Positions 36,567-45,457 of a stretch of 59,733 nt of DNA are shown here, one piece after another; positions within the stretch are counted from its first letter, which is position 1; each line of letters opens with the position of its first letter. A program made the translations under genes and the position numbers. This DNA is from Planctomycetota bacterium (GTDB lineage: Bacteria; Planctomycetota; UBA1135; UBA2386). The DNA lies in NCBI GenBank assembly GCA_029936315.1, contig JAPYTD010000010.1, positions 33,135-92,867 of the forward strand. The letters are read 5' to 3'. Under the pieces are notes generated by a model. It ran no database searches, was not told where the DNA came from, and worked only from the letters and a program-made list of their open reading frames with translations.

Positions 36567-38324
36567 TCAGTTGCCGAGCAGGCCTTCGACGCCGTTGGAT
36601 GCCAGCAGGTTGGCTGGGTTCAAGAGCGTCAGACAGATCGACTGGGCGGTCAGAATCGAGCCGGTTAGCGCAGCGTTGTTCGGGATCGGCAGGGACGCGA
36701 CGGATATGCCGCCGGCGTTGACTGCCGTCAGATCACCGAGGATCGTGTTGATGTAGATGCTGCAACCCGGAGCGTTGAACCCGAGCGCCGACATCGGCAG
36801 GCCAGGGTTGACGGCCGCATTGCCGAGGAACGTGATCGACACCGGCGAGAGTGGATCGATATTGGTCGTCGTCAGATCCCAGTTGCTGCCGAGCACCGGC
36901 GCGTTTGCAGCGAGTTCGAGCGGCACGACTTGGTTGTCTTGGATCAGCAAGCCGATGGCCAGTTCCGTCGCGAGCGAGATGGGACCGTTGTCAATCAAAG
37001 CATCGGGGCCGCGGAACCCAACCATGTAGTCGCTGCCGTCATTAGCGATTGTGACGTAGACGATCGTGATGTCGCCGGTGCCCAGATTGAGTTGCACCTG
37101 GAAGGAGTCAAACAAGCCAGTGCCAGCGAAGCTGGCGACGCCATCCCATGTGACGTAGGCGATGCCCCCGACTTCTTCGAACAGGATCAGGCCGCTGCCT
37201 GCGGCGGTTTGGTTGAAGTCGTGCCACATGGCGGCAATCGTTGGCACTACGTACGCGGCGAACTCGACCCCGGTTGGGGTCCAGTCAATGCCGTTACCCG
37301 TGGCGGAAAGCGCGATCATGCCCTTGGTCGTGACGGTCAGTGCGGACGTTGTGCCGCCATTGGCGATCTGGAGTGGGCTCGACAAGGCAACCGTTTCTTC
37401 GCCATCGAGCAGGCCAGCAGCGATGTTGTAGGCCGCTGCGCCTGGTGGCACGAACGTGCCGGGGATGGCGTCCACTGCAAGGTAGCCGTTCGGTTGACGC
37501 AGCAAGGTGATGGTCGTGCCGGCGGCGAGGTTGAATCCCGCAGCAGGCATTGCCTCGTAGAACATGGATTCCTGCGACGTGCAGCCAATGCCGTACGCAT
37601 TGACGCCGGCGCAGCCGGCGGGGGGGCCGAGTGGCAGCACGATCCAGCCGGGACTTGTCGGGATGAAGTGCAAGCCGTTGTTCCCCAGGTCAAACGACAG
37701 GACCGTCTGGAAGTCTTCGAAGACCGTTGGGTCAGCCGTGACCGGGCCGGACGACAAGTCGCTCATTGCCGGCAACGCGGCGGGGGCACCAGGTGTGATG
37801 CCGACGATCGCGTTGGGGGTGAACGTCGACCCATAGTTGTTGACGTTGGCGCCGTAGTTAATCATGACTTCGCCGGTTGGCAACAGCGTCATCTGGAAGC
37901 TGAACTCCGGCAGGATCCCGAACCAGGTCGTGACGTTGGTCCACGTGACGACACACGATGTAGCTGTGCTCTCGATCGTGATGGTGGCTCCGGCGGTGCC
38001 GAGGTTCGCGTCCGCCCAGAAGGGGGCAATGCATGGGCCGTTGCCGATGAAGTCGGCGGTCAGTGCGTTGTAAGTCAGCGCGCCGCCAGCCGGCACGGTT
38101 GGTACGCCGCCATTCGACAGGAACGCGAAGCCGTGATCCGAGATGTGGATATCGGTAAAGGACCCGGTGCCGAGAGGGAACGCGAACCCGATCGGCTGTG
38201 ACGGGTAGATCGTGTCGCCGCCACTGGTGTTGTTCGCAACGAGCACGCTGCCGGGAGTGGAGGTGCACTGCGCAATTGCGGCAGGCGCCAAACCAAGAGA
38301 GAGCACGAACGCGAGCTTTTGCAT
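36567..38324 (-). CDS. Large secreted protein with two nidogen-like regions and a sorting-type C-terminus
   Basis: 585 residues from the ATG at 38324 (MQKLAFVLSLGLAPAAIAQ). Two copies of a NIDO-like region can be aligned. The first has LSNGG, IGNGPCIAPFWADANL, SCVVTWTNVTTW and EVMINYGANVNNYG. The second has VVPTIAAMWHDFNQ, GIAYVTWDGVASF, FDSFQVQLNLGTGDITIVY and DYMVGFRGPD. The last 100 residues (LGFNAPGCSIYINTILGDLT and following) resemble the C-terminal domain type of the DNRLRE proteins. Probably cell-surface or matrix-associated. The 140 bp upstream of the S9 gene, beyond its 3' end, hold nothing recognisable. Confidence 0.75.
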   Translation of the reverse strand: MQKLAFVLSLGLAPAAIAQCTSTPGSVLVANNTSGGDTIYPSQPIGFAFPLGTGSFTDIHISDHGFAFLSNGGVPTVPAGGALTYNALTADFIGNGPCIAPFWADANLGTAGATITIESTATSCVVTWTNVTTWFGILPEFSFQMTLLPTGEVMINYGANVNNYGSTFTPNAIVGITPGAPAALPAMSDLSSGPVTADPTVFEDFQTVLSFDLGNNGLHFIPTSPGWIVLPLGPPAGCAGVNAYGIGCTSQESMFYEAMPAAGFNLAAGTTITLLRQPNGYLAVDAIPGTFVPPGAAAYNIAAGLLDGEETVALSSPLQIANGGTTSALTVTTKGMIALSATGNGIDWTPTGVEFAAYVVPTIAAMWHDFNQTAAGSGLILFEEVGGIAYVTWDGVASFAGTGLFDSFQVQLNLGTGDITIVYVTIANDGSDYMVGFRGPDALIDNGPISLATELAIGLLIQDNQVVPLELAANAPVLGSNWDLTTTNIDPLSPVSITFLGNAAVNPGLPMSALGFNAPGCSIYINTILGDLTAVNAGGISVASLPIPNNAALTGSILTAQSICLTLLNPANLLASNGVEGLLGN

Positions 38325-38695
38325 AGTTGTTCTGGTGAGGAGGGGCATCCACTGATTGCCGACGAGCGCAGCGGTTTCGGATACAACCCATAGCAGGTTG
38401 CATGGACTTGTGTCGAGATGCCAAGCGGGCGCTCGATCAGGTTGGGCTGACTGGCACGGTTCTCGATGGTTTGTTGGGGCAGAATGGGTCAGTCGGCGGA
38501 TCGTGGTTGCCCCGGTGGGGACGCTCCTAGGGCGTGCAGTCGTACCTTGAGCCGCATTGTGTTGGTTGGTGGCGCGGAGGCCAGGCAAAGCACTGTTCCC
38601 GTTTGTGTATCGTTTGCGCGGGCCGCCAGCATGGCTCGGCATTCGTATCACGCCCGGTACCCAATGATCCTCAACGCAGCGGACCTCCGAAACTG
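38325..38695. other. Intergenic region, no recognisable gene
   Basis: About 370 bp between the start of the nidogen-like gene and a signal-peptide ORF. Frames here lack convincing protein-like composition, and I see no strong palindrome. It must hold the promoter of the minus-strand nidogen-like gene and possibly one for the plus-strand fragment. Confidence 0.4.
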
Positions 38696-38821
38696 ATGGA
38701 GAACATGACCATGTTGCACCTGCTTTCGTTGCGCACTCCGGTGCTGCTCGCCGCGGTACTCGCCGCTCCGTTGACTGCTCAGCTGCTCTCCGGAGTGCTC
38801 GTTGTGCGGCTCGGCGACTGA
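38696..38821 (+). pseudogene. Signal-peptide-only fragment of a secreted-protein gene
   Basis: A 41-codon frame that is almost entirely a signal peptide: MENMTMLHLLSLRTPVLLAA followed by VLAAPLTAQ, then only a dozen residues before a stop. The mature protein is missing, so this looks like the 5' stub of a deleted gene that now abuts the convergent ankyrin gene. A short functional peptide cannot be excluded. Confidence 0.45.
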
Positions 38822-38845
38822 GTCGTCGGAGACCGGCGGCAAGCT

Positions 38846-39421
38846 TTATGAGTCGAAGAAGTCTTCTACTGAGTCGAACTCATCGCCGAGCTTGAGCGAC
38901 TCGAACAGGCTCTCGCGAGTAATGCCTCGCTTCGCGAGCGCGTTGGTCATTGTCGACTTGTTTGACTGGGGGAGGCCCGCGACTGCATGGAGTACCGTTG
39001 TGAAATCGTCGATCAGGTAATCGAGCTTTGCGCCAGACTCCATGAGCTGCAAGGCGACGTCGATGTGTTGGTGCCTGATGGCGAGTTGCAAGGGTGGCTC
39101 ATCCAGCACGCCGTGAAAGGCATCTAGGTCGGCGCCGTGCTTGATCAGAAGACGAAGGCTGCCAAGTCTGCCTGACATGCAGGCGGCATGAATTGCGGTT
39201 TCTCCGCAGTCGTTGCGGTGGTGCACGTCGACCTTGAACACTTCGAGCATGCGTTGCACTGCGATCTGGAAGTCTTCAATGACAAACCAGTGCAGCATTG
39301 GTGAGCCGACCATCGTCAGGTAGAGCACCTGCGGATCGGCCTCGAATAGGCGGCGAGCTTTGTCGAGGTCATCGACGCAGGCGTCAATGAAGACACCTGC
39401 CGGATCCGCTGCGTCATCCAT
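38846..39421 (-). CDS. Ankyrin-repeat protein
   Basis: 191 residues. Ankyrin consensus is clearest at NDCGETAIHAACMSGRLGSL then RLLIKHGADLDAF, followed by EPPLQLAIRHQHIDVALQLM and an ESGAKLDYL end. Three to four repeats in all, with an acidic C-terminus. No signal peptide, so probably a cytoplasmic protein-interaction module. It ends the small minus-strand set and starts three bases after the stop of the beta-oxidation gene, which suggests co-transcription. Confidence 0.82.
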   Translation of the reverse strand: MDDAADPAGVFIDACVDDLDKARRLFEADPQVLYLTMVGSPMLHWFVIEDFQIAVQRMLEVFKVDVHHRNDCGETAIHAACMSGRLGSLRLLIKHGADLDAFHGVLDEPPLQLAIRHQHIDVALQLMESGAKLDYLIDDFTTVLHAVAGLPQSNKSTMTNALAKRGITRESLFESLKLGDEFDSVEDFFDS

Positions 39422-39424
39422 CGC

Positions 39425-41449
39425 TTAGCGATGCACGAACTCGGCCTTCGACTTCGGGCCGTTCTTCATGAAGTTGTCGACCCCGATACGCATGTCTTCG
39501 GTGCCGCAGACTTCGCCGAAGCACTTCGCTTCAAACGGAATCGCTTCTGCGAGCGGCAACCTGGCGGCGCCCAGGATGGCCTTCTGCAGGATCTCGTCGA
39601 CCTTGGTGCTGAGGTGGCCGATCTCGACTGCGGGCAGCGTCTCCGGAACGTTCTCGAGCGGCGCTTCCGACATGCGGGAGCGCTCGGCCTTGCCGTCGAC
39701 CATGTCGCGGCACAGTGCGACGGCGCGACCGACGAGGCCGGACGCAACCTCTTCACGGATCAGGCCGAACGCGAGCGCCTTCTCACTGCTGATCGGCCGG
39801 CAGCCGCGCAGCATGACGTTGGCGTTTTCGATGCCGACGATGCGCGGCAGGCGAACTGTGCCACCGGCACCGGGGATGATGCCGAGGTTGGCTTCGGGCT
39901 GACCAGCGAGCACGCGCAGGCCCTTGGTCGCGATGCGCGCTTCGCACGCCATGGCGATTTCGATGCCGCCGCCGAAGGCGAGGCCGTTGAGGGCGGCGAT
40001 CGTCGGCTTCTGCACGGCTTGGATCGCGTCAACGCAGACTTGCGAGCCGCGCGAGGTTTCTTCGCCCATCTTGACGCTGTCGATCTTGGCGAGGAAGCGC
40101 ACATCGGCACCGCTGACGAATGCCTTCTTGCCGAAGCCGGTCAGCACGATGCCCTTGATGGAATCGTCGCTATCGCACTCTTGGAAGCGCGTGCGGATCT
40201 CTTCGAAGACGCCCTGGTCGAGTGCGTTGAGCACCTTCGGGCGGCGGATCGTCAAGACGGCGATGCCGTCCCTGTCTTCACGCAAGACGACCGGAATGTC
40301 GAATGGCTTGTTGTCCTTGCCGAGCTCTTCAATGCACTTCGGCACCGGGAACCCATCGTTGTTGGCAGCGTAGGCCACAACCAACTCGAGCGCCTTTTTG
40401 GTGCCGAGCTCGTTCATGAACGCGAACGCTGGCTTCATGTCGAGGCCGACGGCGAGGCCCATGTTGAAGTCGGCGACCGTGATCAGGCCAGCATCGACGA
40501 TTTCGCCGCAGAGGCCGAAGTAGGCACCCAACAGGTTGTCGCGGATCTTCGCGGCCAATTCTTCTGGCACTTCGGGCTTCTCGCCGCGCGCCGGCACGTC
40601 CCACTTCTCGCCCTTCTGGACCTTGTCCTTGAGCGAGTCTGGCGTGCGAAAGTACGGGCCGATCTTGGTCGTGTAGTTGTCGAGGCCAACGGCGGTGATC
40701 GGGTTGCCGCCGGTCAGGTTCATCGCCGTGAACGAACCGACGCCCATGCGGAACGTCTTCTTGCAGACGACATCGATCTGCTTGGTCGTGCCGACTCCGG
40801 CTTCGGCCAGCAACGCGCAGGCGTAGAACAGACCTTCGAAGACCGGGTCGAGCGCGTAGCCGTAGCGCGACTTGACCGGGATCGGGACCTTGCCGATGGC
40901 CTCGTAGAATGACAACAGCCATTGCGTCGTGGCCTCGTCGGTGTCGGCACCGGGAACGACTTCGACGAGCAGGTTGCGCTCGGCTGGGAAGAAGTAGTGT
41001 ACGACGCCGGTGCGACCCTTGTGCTTCGCGTTGGCGAAGATCACTTCGGGCTCGAGGTGCGAGCTGTTGCTGCACAGGATTGCATCCTCATCCACGAGGT
41101 CTTCGACCATGGCGAAGATCTTGCTCTTGAGTTCCTTGTTCTCCGTCGCGGCTTCGACGACCAGATCGACGCCCTTGATCGCGTCGTAGTCGGTTGTCCA
41201 AGTGATGCTGCTCGTCATCTTGGTTTGTTGCTCGGTCGAGAACGCGCCAGACTCGACGCCCTTCGCGATCTTCTTCTCGATCTTCTTCTGCCCGCTTGCC
41301 AGTGCGTCCGCACTGACGTCGACGACAATCGTCTGCACTCCAAATGGGCTCAGCACCTTGCTGAAGTACAGGGCAATGTCCGGACCGATCTGGCCCGAAC
41401 CGATGACAGCGACCTTGCGGATTTCGCGACCTTGGTGACTAAAGCTCAT
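39425..41449 (-). CDS. Bifunctional 3-hydroxyacyl-CoA dehydrogenase / enoyl-CoA hydratase (FadN-like order)
   Basis: 674 residues. The N-terminal 3-hydroxyacyl-CoA dehydrogenase has the NAD-binding VAVIGSGQIGPDIALYFS, VEAATENKELKSKIF, and HYFFPAERNLLVEVVPG at the catalytic-His position. The C-terminal crotonase domain (from about residue 385) has VLNALDQGVFEEI, the oxyanion-hole LNGLAFGGGIEIAMACEAR, and GQPEANLGIIPGAGGTVRLP with its Glu. This order (dehydrogenase first) is that of Bacillus FadN and opposite to E. coli FadB. It catalyses two central beta-oxidation steps. A TetR-like palindrome lies about 65 bp upstream of the start. Confidence 0.92.
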   Translation of the reverse strand: MSFSHQGREIRKVAVIGSGQIGPDIALYFSKVLSPFGVQTIVVDVSADALASGQKKIEKKIAKGVESGAFSTEQQTKMTSSITWTTDYDAIKGVDLVVEAATENKELKSKIFAMVEDLVDEDAILCSNSSHLEPEVIFANAKHKGRTGVVHYFFPAERNLLVEVVPGADTDEATTQWLLSFYEAIGKVPIPVKSRYGYALDPVFEGLFYACALLAEAGVGTTKQIDVVCKKTFRMGVGSFTAMNLTGGNPITAVGLDNYTTKIGPYFRTPDSLKDKVQKGEKWDVPARGEKPEVPEELAAKIRDNLLGAYFGLCGEIVDAGLITVADFNMGLAVGLDMKPAFAFMNELGTKKALELVVAYAANNDGFPVPKCIEELGKDNKPFDIPVVLREDRDGIAVLTIRRPKVLNALDQGVFEEIRTRFQECDSDDSIKGIVLTGFGKKAFVSGADVRFLAKIDSVKMGEETSRGSQVCVDAIQAVQKPTIAALNGLAFGGGIEIAMACEARIATKGLRVLAGQPEANLGIIPGAGGTVRLPRIVGIENANVMLRGCRPISSEKALAFGLIREEVASGLVGRAVALCRDMVDGKAERSRMSEAPLENVPETLPAVEIGHLSTKVDEILQKAILGAARLPLAEAIPFEAKCFGEVCGTEDMRIGVDNFMKNGPKSKAEFVHR

Positions 41450-41514
41450 GGTTTCCTCGTTTCAGGGCGAACAGGTTAGCGAGCCACTGGGCAGCCCGAA
41501 AGGGCGGTTTGCTC

Positions 41515-41530
41515 AACTAACACGTTAGTT
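41515..41530. promoter_or_regulatory. TetR-type palindrome upstream of the beta-oxidation gene
   Basis: AACTAAC-AC-GTTAGTT, perfect 7-bp arms with a 2-bp centre, between the divergent beta-oxidation and exonuclease genes. Size and symmetry are those of TetR-family operators, many of which control fatty-acid degradation genes by releasing on acyl-CoA binding. No TetR gene is in the window, so the regulator would be elsewhere. Inferred from shape and location. Confidence 0.55.
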
Positions 41531-41665
41531 CGCCAGGAATAGGGGGCCCCCAGGCGCCTACCGGGGCGTCTTTGAGGATCGAGGCCGCCGTCTTCCCATC
41601 CACAATAAGAGGGCTCGGACCTGCGCGCCGGACGTAACAAGCGCCAAGATGGGGCGGAACCGCTA

Positions 41666-42226
41666 ATGCCCGAAGAGATCTACGTCAGTACCGATATCGA
41701 AGCAGATGGCCCGATCCCCGGGCCGAACTCGATGCTCAGCTTTGCGTCGGTGGCGCTCCGTGCCGACAAGACCGTGATCGATGAGTTCACGGCCAATTTG
41801 CAATCGTTGCCGGATGCCAAGCCGCACCCGCGCACGATGCTGTGGTGGGAGAGCTTTCGCGAGGCGTTGGCCAAGGCGCGCGAGAATCCTGAGGACCCAG
41901 CAGAGGTCATGCCGCGCTACGCGAAGTGGTTGCACAATCTACCGGGACGAATTGTCCTGGTTGGCCAACCGGTCGCGTTCGACTTCATGTGGATCTACTG
42001 GTATCTGCAGCGCTATTGCGACGATTCGCCATTTGGCCATTCGGCGCTCGATATCAAGACGTATGCGATGGCGATGCTGAAGAAGCCGTATCGCGATTGC
42101 GTCAAGAGTCTGTTGCCGCAGGAGTGGCAAGATCCCCTACCTCATACCCACGTCGCACTCGACGATGCTCGCGAGCAAGGTGCTATGTTCTGTAACATGC
42201 TGCGCGTCCACGGAGAGAATGCATGA
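41666..42226 (+). CDS. DnaQ-like DEDDh 3'-5' exonuclease
   Basis: 186 residues. Exo I motif [12 protein letters not shown] (D-x-E), Exo II region [16 protein letters not shown] with Asp, and Exo [17 protein letters not shown] (HxxxxD) are all present, so the fold and metal site should be functional. Stand-alone small exonuclease without polymerase partner domains; RNA or DNA substrate unknown. Its TGA overlaps the ATG of the next gene (ATGA), implying coupling to a secreted protein, an odd pairing. Confidence 0.85.
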   Translation: MPEEIYVSTDIEADGPIPGPNSMLSFASVALRADKTVIDEFTANLQSLPDAKPHPRTMLWWESFREALAKARENPEDPAEVMPRYAKWLHNLPGRIVLVGQPVAFDFMWIYWYLQRYCDDSPFGHSALDIKTYAMAMLKKPYRDCVKSLLPQEWQDPLPHTHVALDDAREQGAMFCNMLRVHGENA

Positions 42227-43419
42227 AGGCTCGATTGCCACGCGGGGTGTTCCCCGGCGGTGTTCTCCCAATTGCGGCTGCGTGCCTTGCGTCGTTGGCG
42301 ATGCTGCCGGCGCAGGTGCAGTGGCAGATGCAGGGCGGTCGCATGCAGTCGTCGGTGGTCGTGTCTGACGTTGTGTCTGGCAACGATCACAAGCGAACCA
42401 CCAAGGTGATTGCGCCTGGTCAGCAGGTTGCGATGCAAGCTGGCGATAGCGCAGTGCACTTCGTCAGGAATGCGAACGGCAAGCCCGCGTCATTGAAGAT
42501 GACGACTCCTGACGGTGCGCGCGTCAACGTCGCAGTCGATGTCGTCGAGCAGGCATCGCCAGCCATGCGTGTGATGAAGCCCTTTGGCGTCGACGCGTAT
42601 GCGGGTGCCTTGGTTACGAAGGCGCGCGAGTTGCCATTTCACGTGCACACGTCCGGAACTGAGGATGCGCAACTGCGTGATTACCGCGCATCCGTGACCG
42701 TGACGAAGAGCGATGGGTGCGACACGTTCGGCATCGTTGCCCGTCATGTCGCAGACCTCGGTTGCTACCTGTTCTCGATCGATTGGCAGGCGCGCAAGAT
42801 TCGGCTCGAGCGTTGGATGGGCACACACCACATGGTGGTTCGCCAGCTCGATGCGCCGTGGCTGTCGTCGCGGCACACGTTGACGCTGCAGGTCCATGGC
42901 TTTCGCATGCAGTGCTCGGTCGATGACGAAGTCGTGCTGCACTCGTTCGACGGCGCGCTTACGGCTGGTGCGCCGGGCATCGCGTGGGTCGGCCAGCGGC
43001 CGACGATCGGGCCCCTGACCGTGCAACCCGTCGCCGATCCGCTGGCCAGCGCCGCGATCGTGCAGGAAAGAACCCGAGCCAGGCTCTACGCGTCGGTGCC
43101 GGTGGCACCCGGGCACTTCGCGGTGTTGCAGCTGTCGACCGACCGTCCGCATGGGCATGTTCCTCGGACCCTGGCCGGGCTCGAGTCGTCCCTGATGCAG
43201 CCGCCAGCGGCCCCGACGGTATTGTGGGCAGACTGGCGTAACTCTCTTGGGAACAACAGTATCAGCGAGGTTGGATTCGACGGTGCCGTGACCGCCGAGA
43301 TCGTCTGGCCCAACCTTGTGGGCTTGCGCGGGCAAGTGGCGCTGGCCCAATTGCTGCTCGTCTCGCCCGACGGCTTTGCCATTGTCGGTGCCACCCCACC
43401 GGTCGCATTGATCTTCTGA
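42223..43419 (+). CDS. Secreted protein with a LamG/DUF1080-like beta-sandwich
   Basis: 398 residues. Signal sequence [20 protein letters not shown] then [11 protein letters not shown]. In the middle, [20 protein letters not shown] then [12 protein letters not shown] and [20 protein letters not shown] resemble a concanavalin-like sandwich of the DUF1080/LamG sort used for glycan binding or hydrolysis. The C-terminal 130 residues are unrecognised. Start ATG overlaps the exonuclease stop. Function unknown. Confidence 0.65.
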   Translation: MKARLPRGVFPGGVLPIAAACLASLAMLPAQVQWQMQGGRMQSSVVVSDVVSGNDHKRTTKVIAPGQQVAMQAGDSAVHFVRNANGKPASLKMTTPDGARVNVAVDVVEQASPAMRVMKPFGVDAYAGALVTKARELPFHVHTSGTEDAQLRDYRASVTVTKSDGCDTFGIVARHVADLGCYLFSIDWQARKIRLERWMGTHHMVVRQLDAPWLSSRHTLTLQVHGFRMQCSVDDEVVLHSFDGALTAGAPGIAWVGQRPTIGPLTVQPVADPLASAAIVQERTRARLYASVPVAPGHFAVLQLSTDRPHGHVPRTLAGLESSLMQPPAAPTVLWADWRNSLGNNSISEVGFDGAVTAEIVWPNLVGLRGQVALAQLLLVSPDGFAIVGATPPVALIF

Positions 43420-43498
43420 TCCGGTAGGGTCGGACCGGTATCGTTCGGAAGTGTGCGTTACCGCTCACTCGTTGCTGGACTAGAGTGTCGCAACACCC

Positions 43499-45421
43499 AT
43501 GGATCAGACCATCACCAAACTGTCACTGGCTGTGCTGCTCCTGGCCGCCGGTCTTTCGGCCCATGGTGGCGTCTACCGGGGTCCACCGGGTCTAGTGGCT
43601 TTCCCGGTGATGCTCCCGCCAGGCGTTCCGTCTGCACCCACGGCGCGGCCAACCGCGCCGACGCCGGCACCGATTACCGGCGCACGCGACATCGTGGCGT
43701 TTTCTCGGACCTGGCAGACGTGGTGGGAGTTCAACAAAGAGCCGTTCTTGAAGTCGCGCATCCGCGGCATCACTGGTCCGGTCACCGGGTCCGACGATTT
43801 CTATCTCGGTTCGCGCGGTGGCAACAAGGTGACGGACTTGCTGCTCGCGACTCCGCAGGATCGCACCGACCGCATCGTGCCGGCGCTGGTTGCGTTGCTC
43901 AAGGCGGAGCGCGCCAAGGACATCCAGAGCGCCTGCCTGGTGGCGCTCGGCAAGAACGGAGTCGATGCGCCTGGCGTCGATCTGGAGAAGATCATTTCGG
44001 CCCGCATCGCCCGCGACGATCAAGAAGTTCGCGAGACAGCGGTGTTGGCGCTCGGCATCGTTGGCCGACGCGAGGCGTTCGATGTGCTGTCGGACCTGTT
44101 GCTCGATACCAAAGTCGCGCGCAGGCTTGCCAAGCGTGAGAAGGTCCGCAAGCGTACTCGCGCCTACGCCGCGTATGGCCTCGGCCTGTTGGCGCGGCGA
44201 GTCGGCGACCCGCAGTTGTCGCAGAAGATTCACGACCTGCTCTGGAAGACTCTGCAGGACAAGAAGCTCAAGGATCGCGATCTGCGCACGGCCATCGTTA
44301 ACGGCCTTGGCGTGATGCGCGCCGACACCAATCGCGCGGCCGACAAACGACTCGCGTGGCAGACTGCCGAAGAACTGCTTGACTGGTTCTCACAGGATCT
44401 CGGCCGGACTACCGAGAGCATTCAAGCTCACGCCGCGGTCTCCATTGGTCGCATTCTTGGTCGTGGCAAGACGCGGCTGCATCGTCGCTGCAAAGAGCGA
44501 TTCGCCAGCGTGCTCAAAGGCAAGAAGCGTTACGGGCATCCGCTGGTGCAGTCGAGTGCGATTGCCCTTGGCATGCTTGCGCTGCCTAAGGAAGAGTATG
44601 CCGACGATGAGATCTTCAGCGAGGTGCTGCAGGTCCATTGGAAGAAGGGCCGCGACCAGACGGCCCGCCAACTCGGCGTGATGGCACTTGGCCGCATCGG
44701 CGGCAAGAGCAACCGCGATTGGCTTGCTAAGGCTTACGGCCGCGGCAACAAGGCGCGGGACCAGCCGTGGTTGGCGTTGTCGCTGGGTCTGCTGTGCGCA
44801 CCGGCTGCCGCGAAGGGCAAGCCGGATGAGTTCATTGGCGAGATGCTGTTGTCCGATCTGGTCAAGGCCGCGGCCGATGATCAGCGCTCGGCGCTTTCGG
44901 TTGCGGTTGGCTTGACCGGTTACACGCTGGCGCCAGCCAAGATGCTGAGCCTGCTGCAGAAGCATGAAAGTGACACCCGCACTGCGGGATACATTTGCAT
45001 CGGCCTTGGCCTGCTGCGTGATCCTGTTGCGACCCAGCAACTGAGCGATGTGATGGCGCGTTCGACCCGCCGCCCGTTCTTGCTGCAGCAATGCGCCGTT
45101 GCGCTCGGCATTCTCGGTGACCGCAACGCGAACGAGCAACTCGTGCGCATGCTCAAGGAAAACGACAGCGTGGCGGTGCTGGCGGCGATTGCGTCGGCAA
45201 TCGGCCGGATCGGCGACCGGCGCGCGATTGATCAACTCATCACGATGAGCAAAGATCGCTCGATGTCGAAGTTGGGCCGCGCGTTTGTTGCCGCAGCGCT
45301 TGGTGGCATCGGCGATAAGGATGAACTGCCGTGGAACGTGCCGTTGAGCGTCGACTGCAATTACGCGACCGGCATGGACACGCTGACCAACGGCGCGACC
45401 GGCGTTCTCGATATCTTGTAG
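43499..45421 (+). CDS. Secreted HEAT-repeat protein
   Basis: 640 residues with signal peptide (MDQTITKLSLAVLLLAAGLS) and a Pro/Ala-rich linker (residues 35-60). A WQTWWEFNKEPFL segment precedes the repeats. From about residue 100 to 610 run bihelical HEAT/PBS-lyase-like repeats (QSACLVALGKNG, RETAVLALGIVG, AVALGILGDRNANEQLVRML, AAIASAIGRIGDRRAIDQLI). The C-terminus ends ATGVLDIL, a phrase I associate with planctomycete HEAT proteins. A scaffold or adaptor in the periplasm is likely. It faces the S46 peptidase gene across a strong hairpin. Confidence 0.85.
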   Translation: MDQTITKLSLAVLLLAAGLSAHGGVYRGPPGLVAFPVMLPPGVPSAPTARPTAPTPAPITGARDIVAFSRTWQTWWEFNKEPFLKSRIRGITGPVTGSDDFYLGSRGGNKVTDLLLATPQDRTDRIVPALVALLKAERAKDIQSACLVALGKNGVDAPGVDLEKIISARIARDDQEVRETAVLALGIVGRREAFDVLSDLLLDTKVARRLAKREKVRKRTRAYAAYGLGLLARRVGDPQLSQKIHDLLWKTLQDKKLKDRDLRTAIVNGLGVMRADTNRAADKRLAWQTAEELLDWFSQDLGRTTESIQAHAAVSIGRILGRGKTRLHRRCKERFASVLKGKKRYGHPLVQSSAIALGMLALPKEEYADDEIFSEVLQVHWKKGRDQTARQLGVMALGRIGGKSNRDWLAKAYGRGNKARDQPWLALSLGLLCAPAAAKGKPDEFIGEMLLSDLVKAAADDQRSALSVAVGLTGYTLAPAKMLSLLQKHESDTRTAGYICIGLGLLRDPVATQQLSDVMARSTRRPFLLQQCAVALGILGDRNANEQLVRMLKENDSVAVLAAIASAIGRIGDRRAIDQLITMSKDRSMSKLGRAFVAAALGGIGDKDELPWNVPLSVDCNYATGMDTLTNGATGVLDIL

Positions 45422-45423
45422 CT

Positions 45424-45457
45424 GATGGTCCGTGCTGGCTTAGCGGCCAGCACCATC
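45424..45457. terminator. Strong hairpin at a convergent gene junction
   Basis: GTGCTGGC, TTAGCG, GCCAGCAC: a perfect 8-bp GC-rich stem with a 6-nt loop. It is extended by GATG/CATC after a small bulge. It starts two bases after the HEAT gene stop and overlaps the last codons of the S46 gene. Position and strength suggest a bidirectional transcription end, although no U-tract follows. Confidence 0.5.

Noticed and set aside
36930-38201. A 423-codon plus-strand frame
   Set aside because: Antisense to the nidogen-like gene, which has a signal peptide and repeat structure; no motif in the shadow.
39431-40912. A 493-codon open frame on the plus strand
   Set aside because: Lies antisense to the FadN-like gene, is Arg/Asp/His-rich without family motifs, and follows from the third-position GC bias of the real gene.
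41550-41562. GGGGGCCCCC palindrome as a second operator
   Set aside because: A homopolymer-based palindrome in GC-rich DNA is expected by chance, and it has no family-like pattern.
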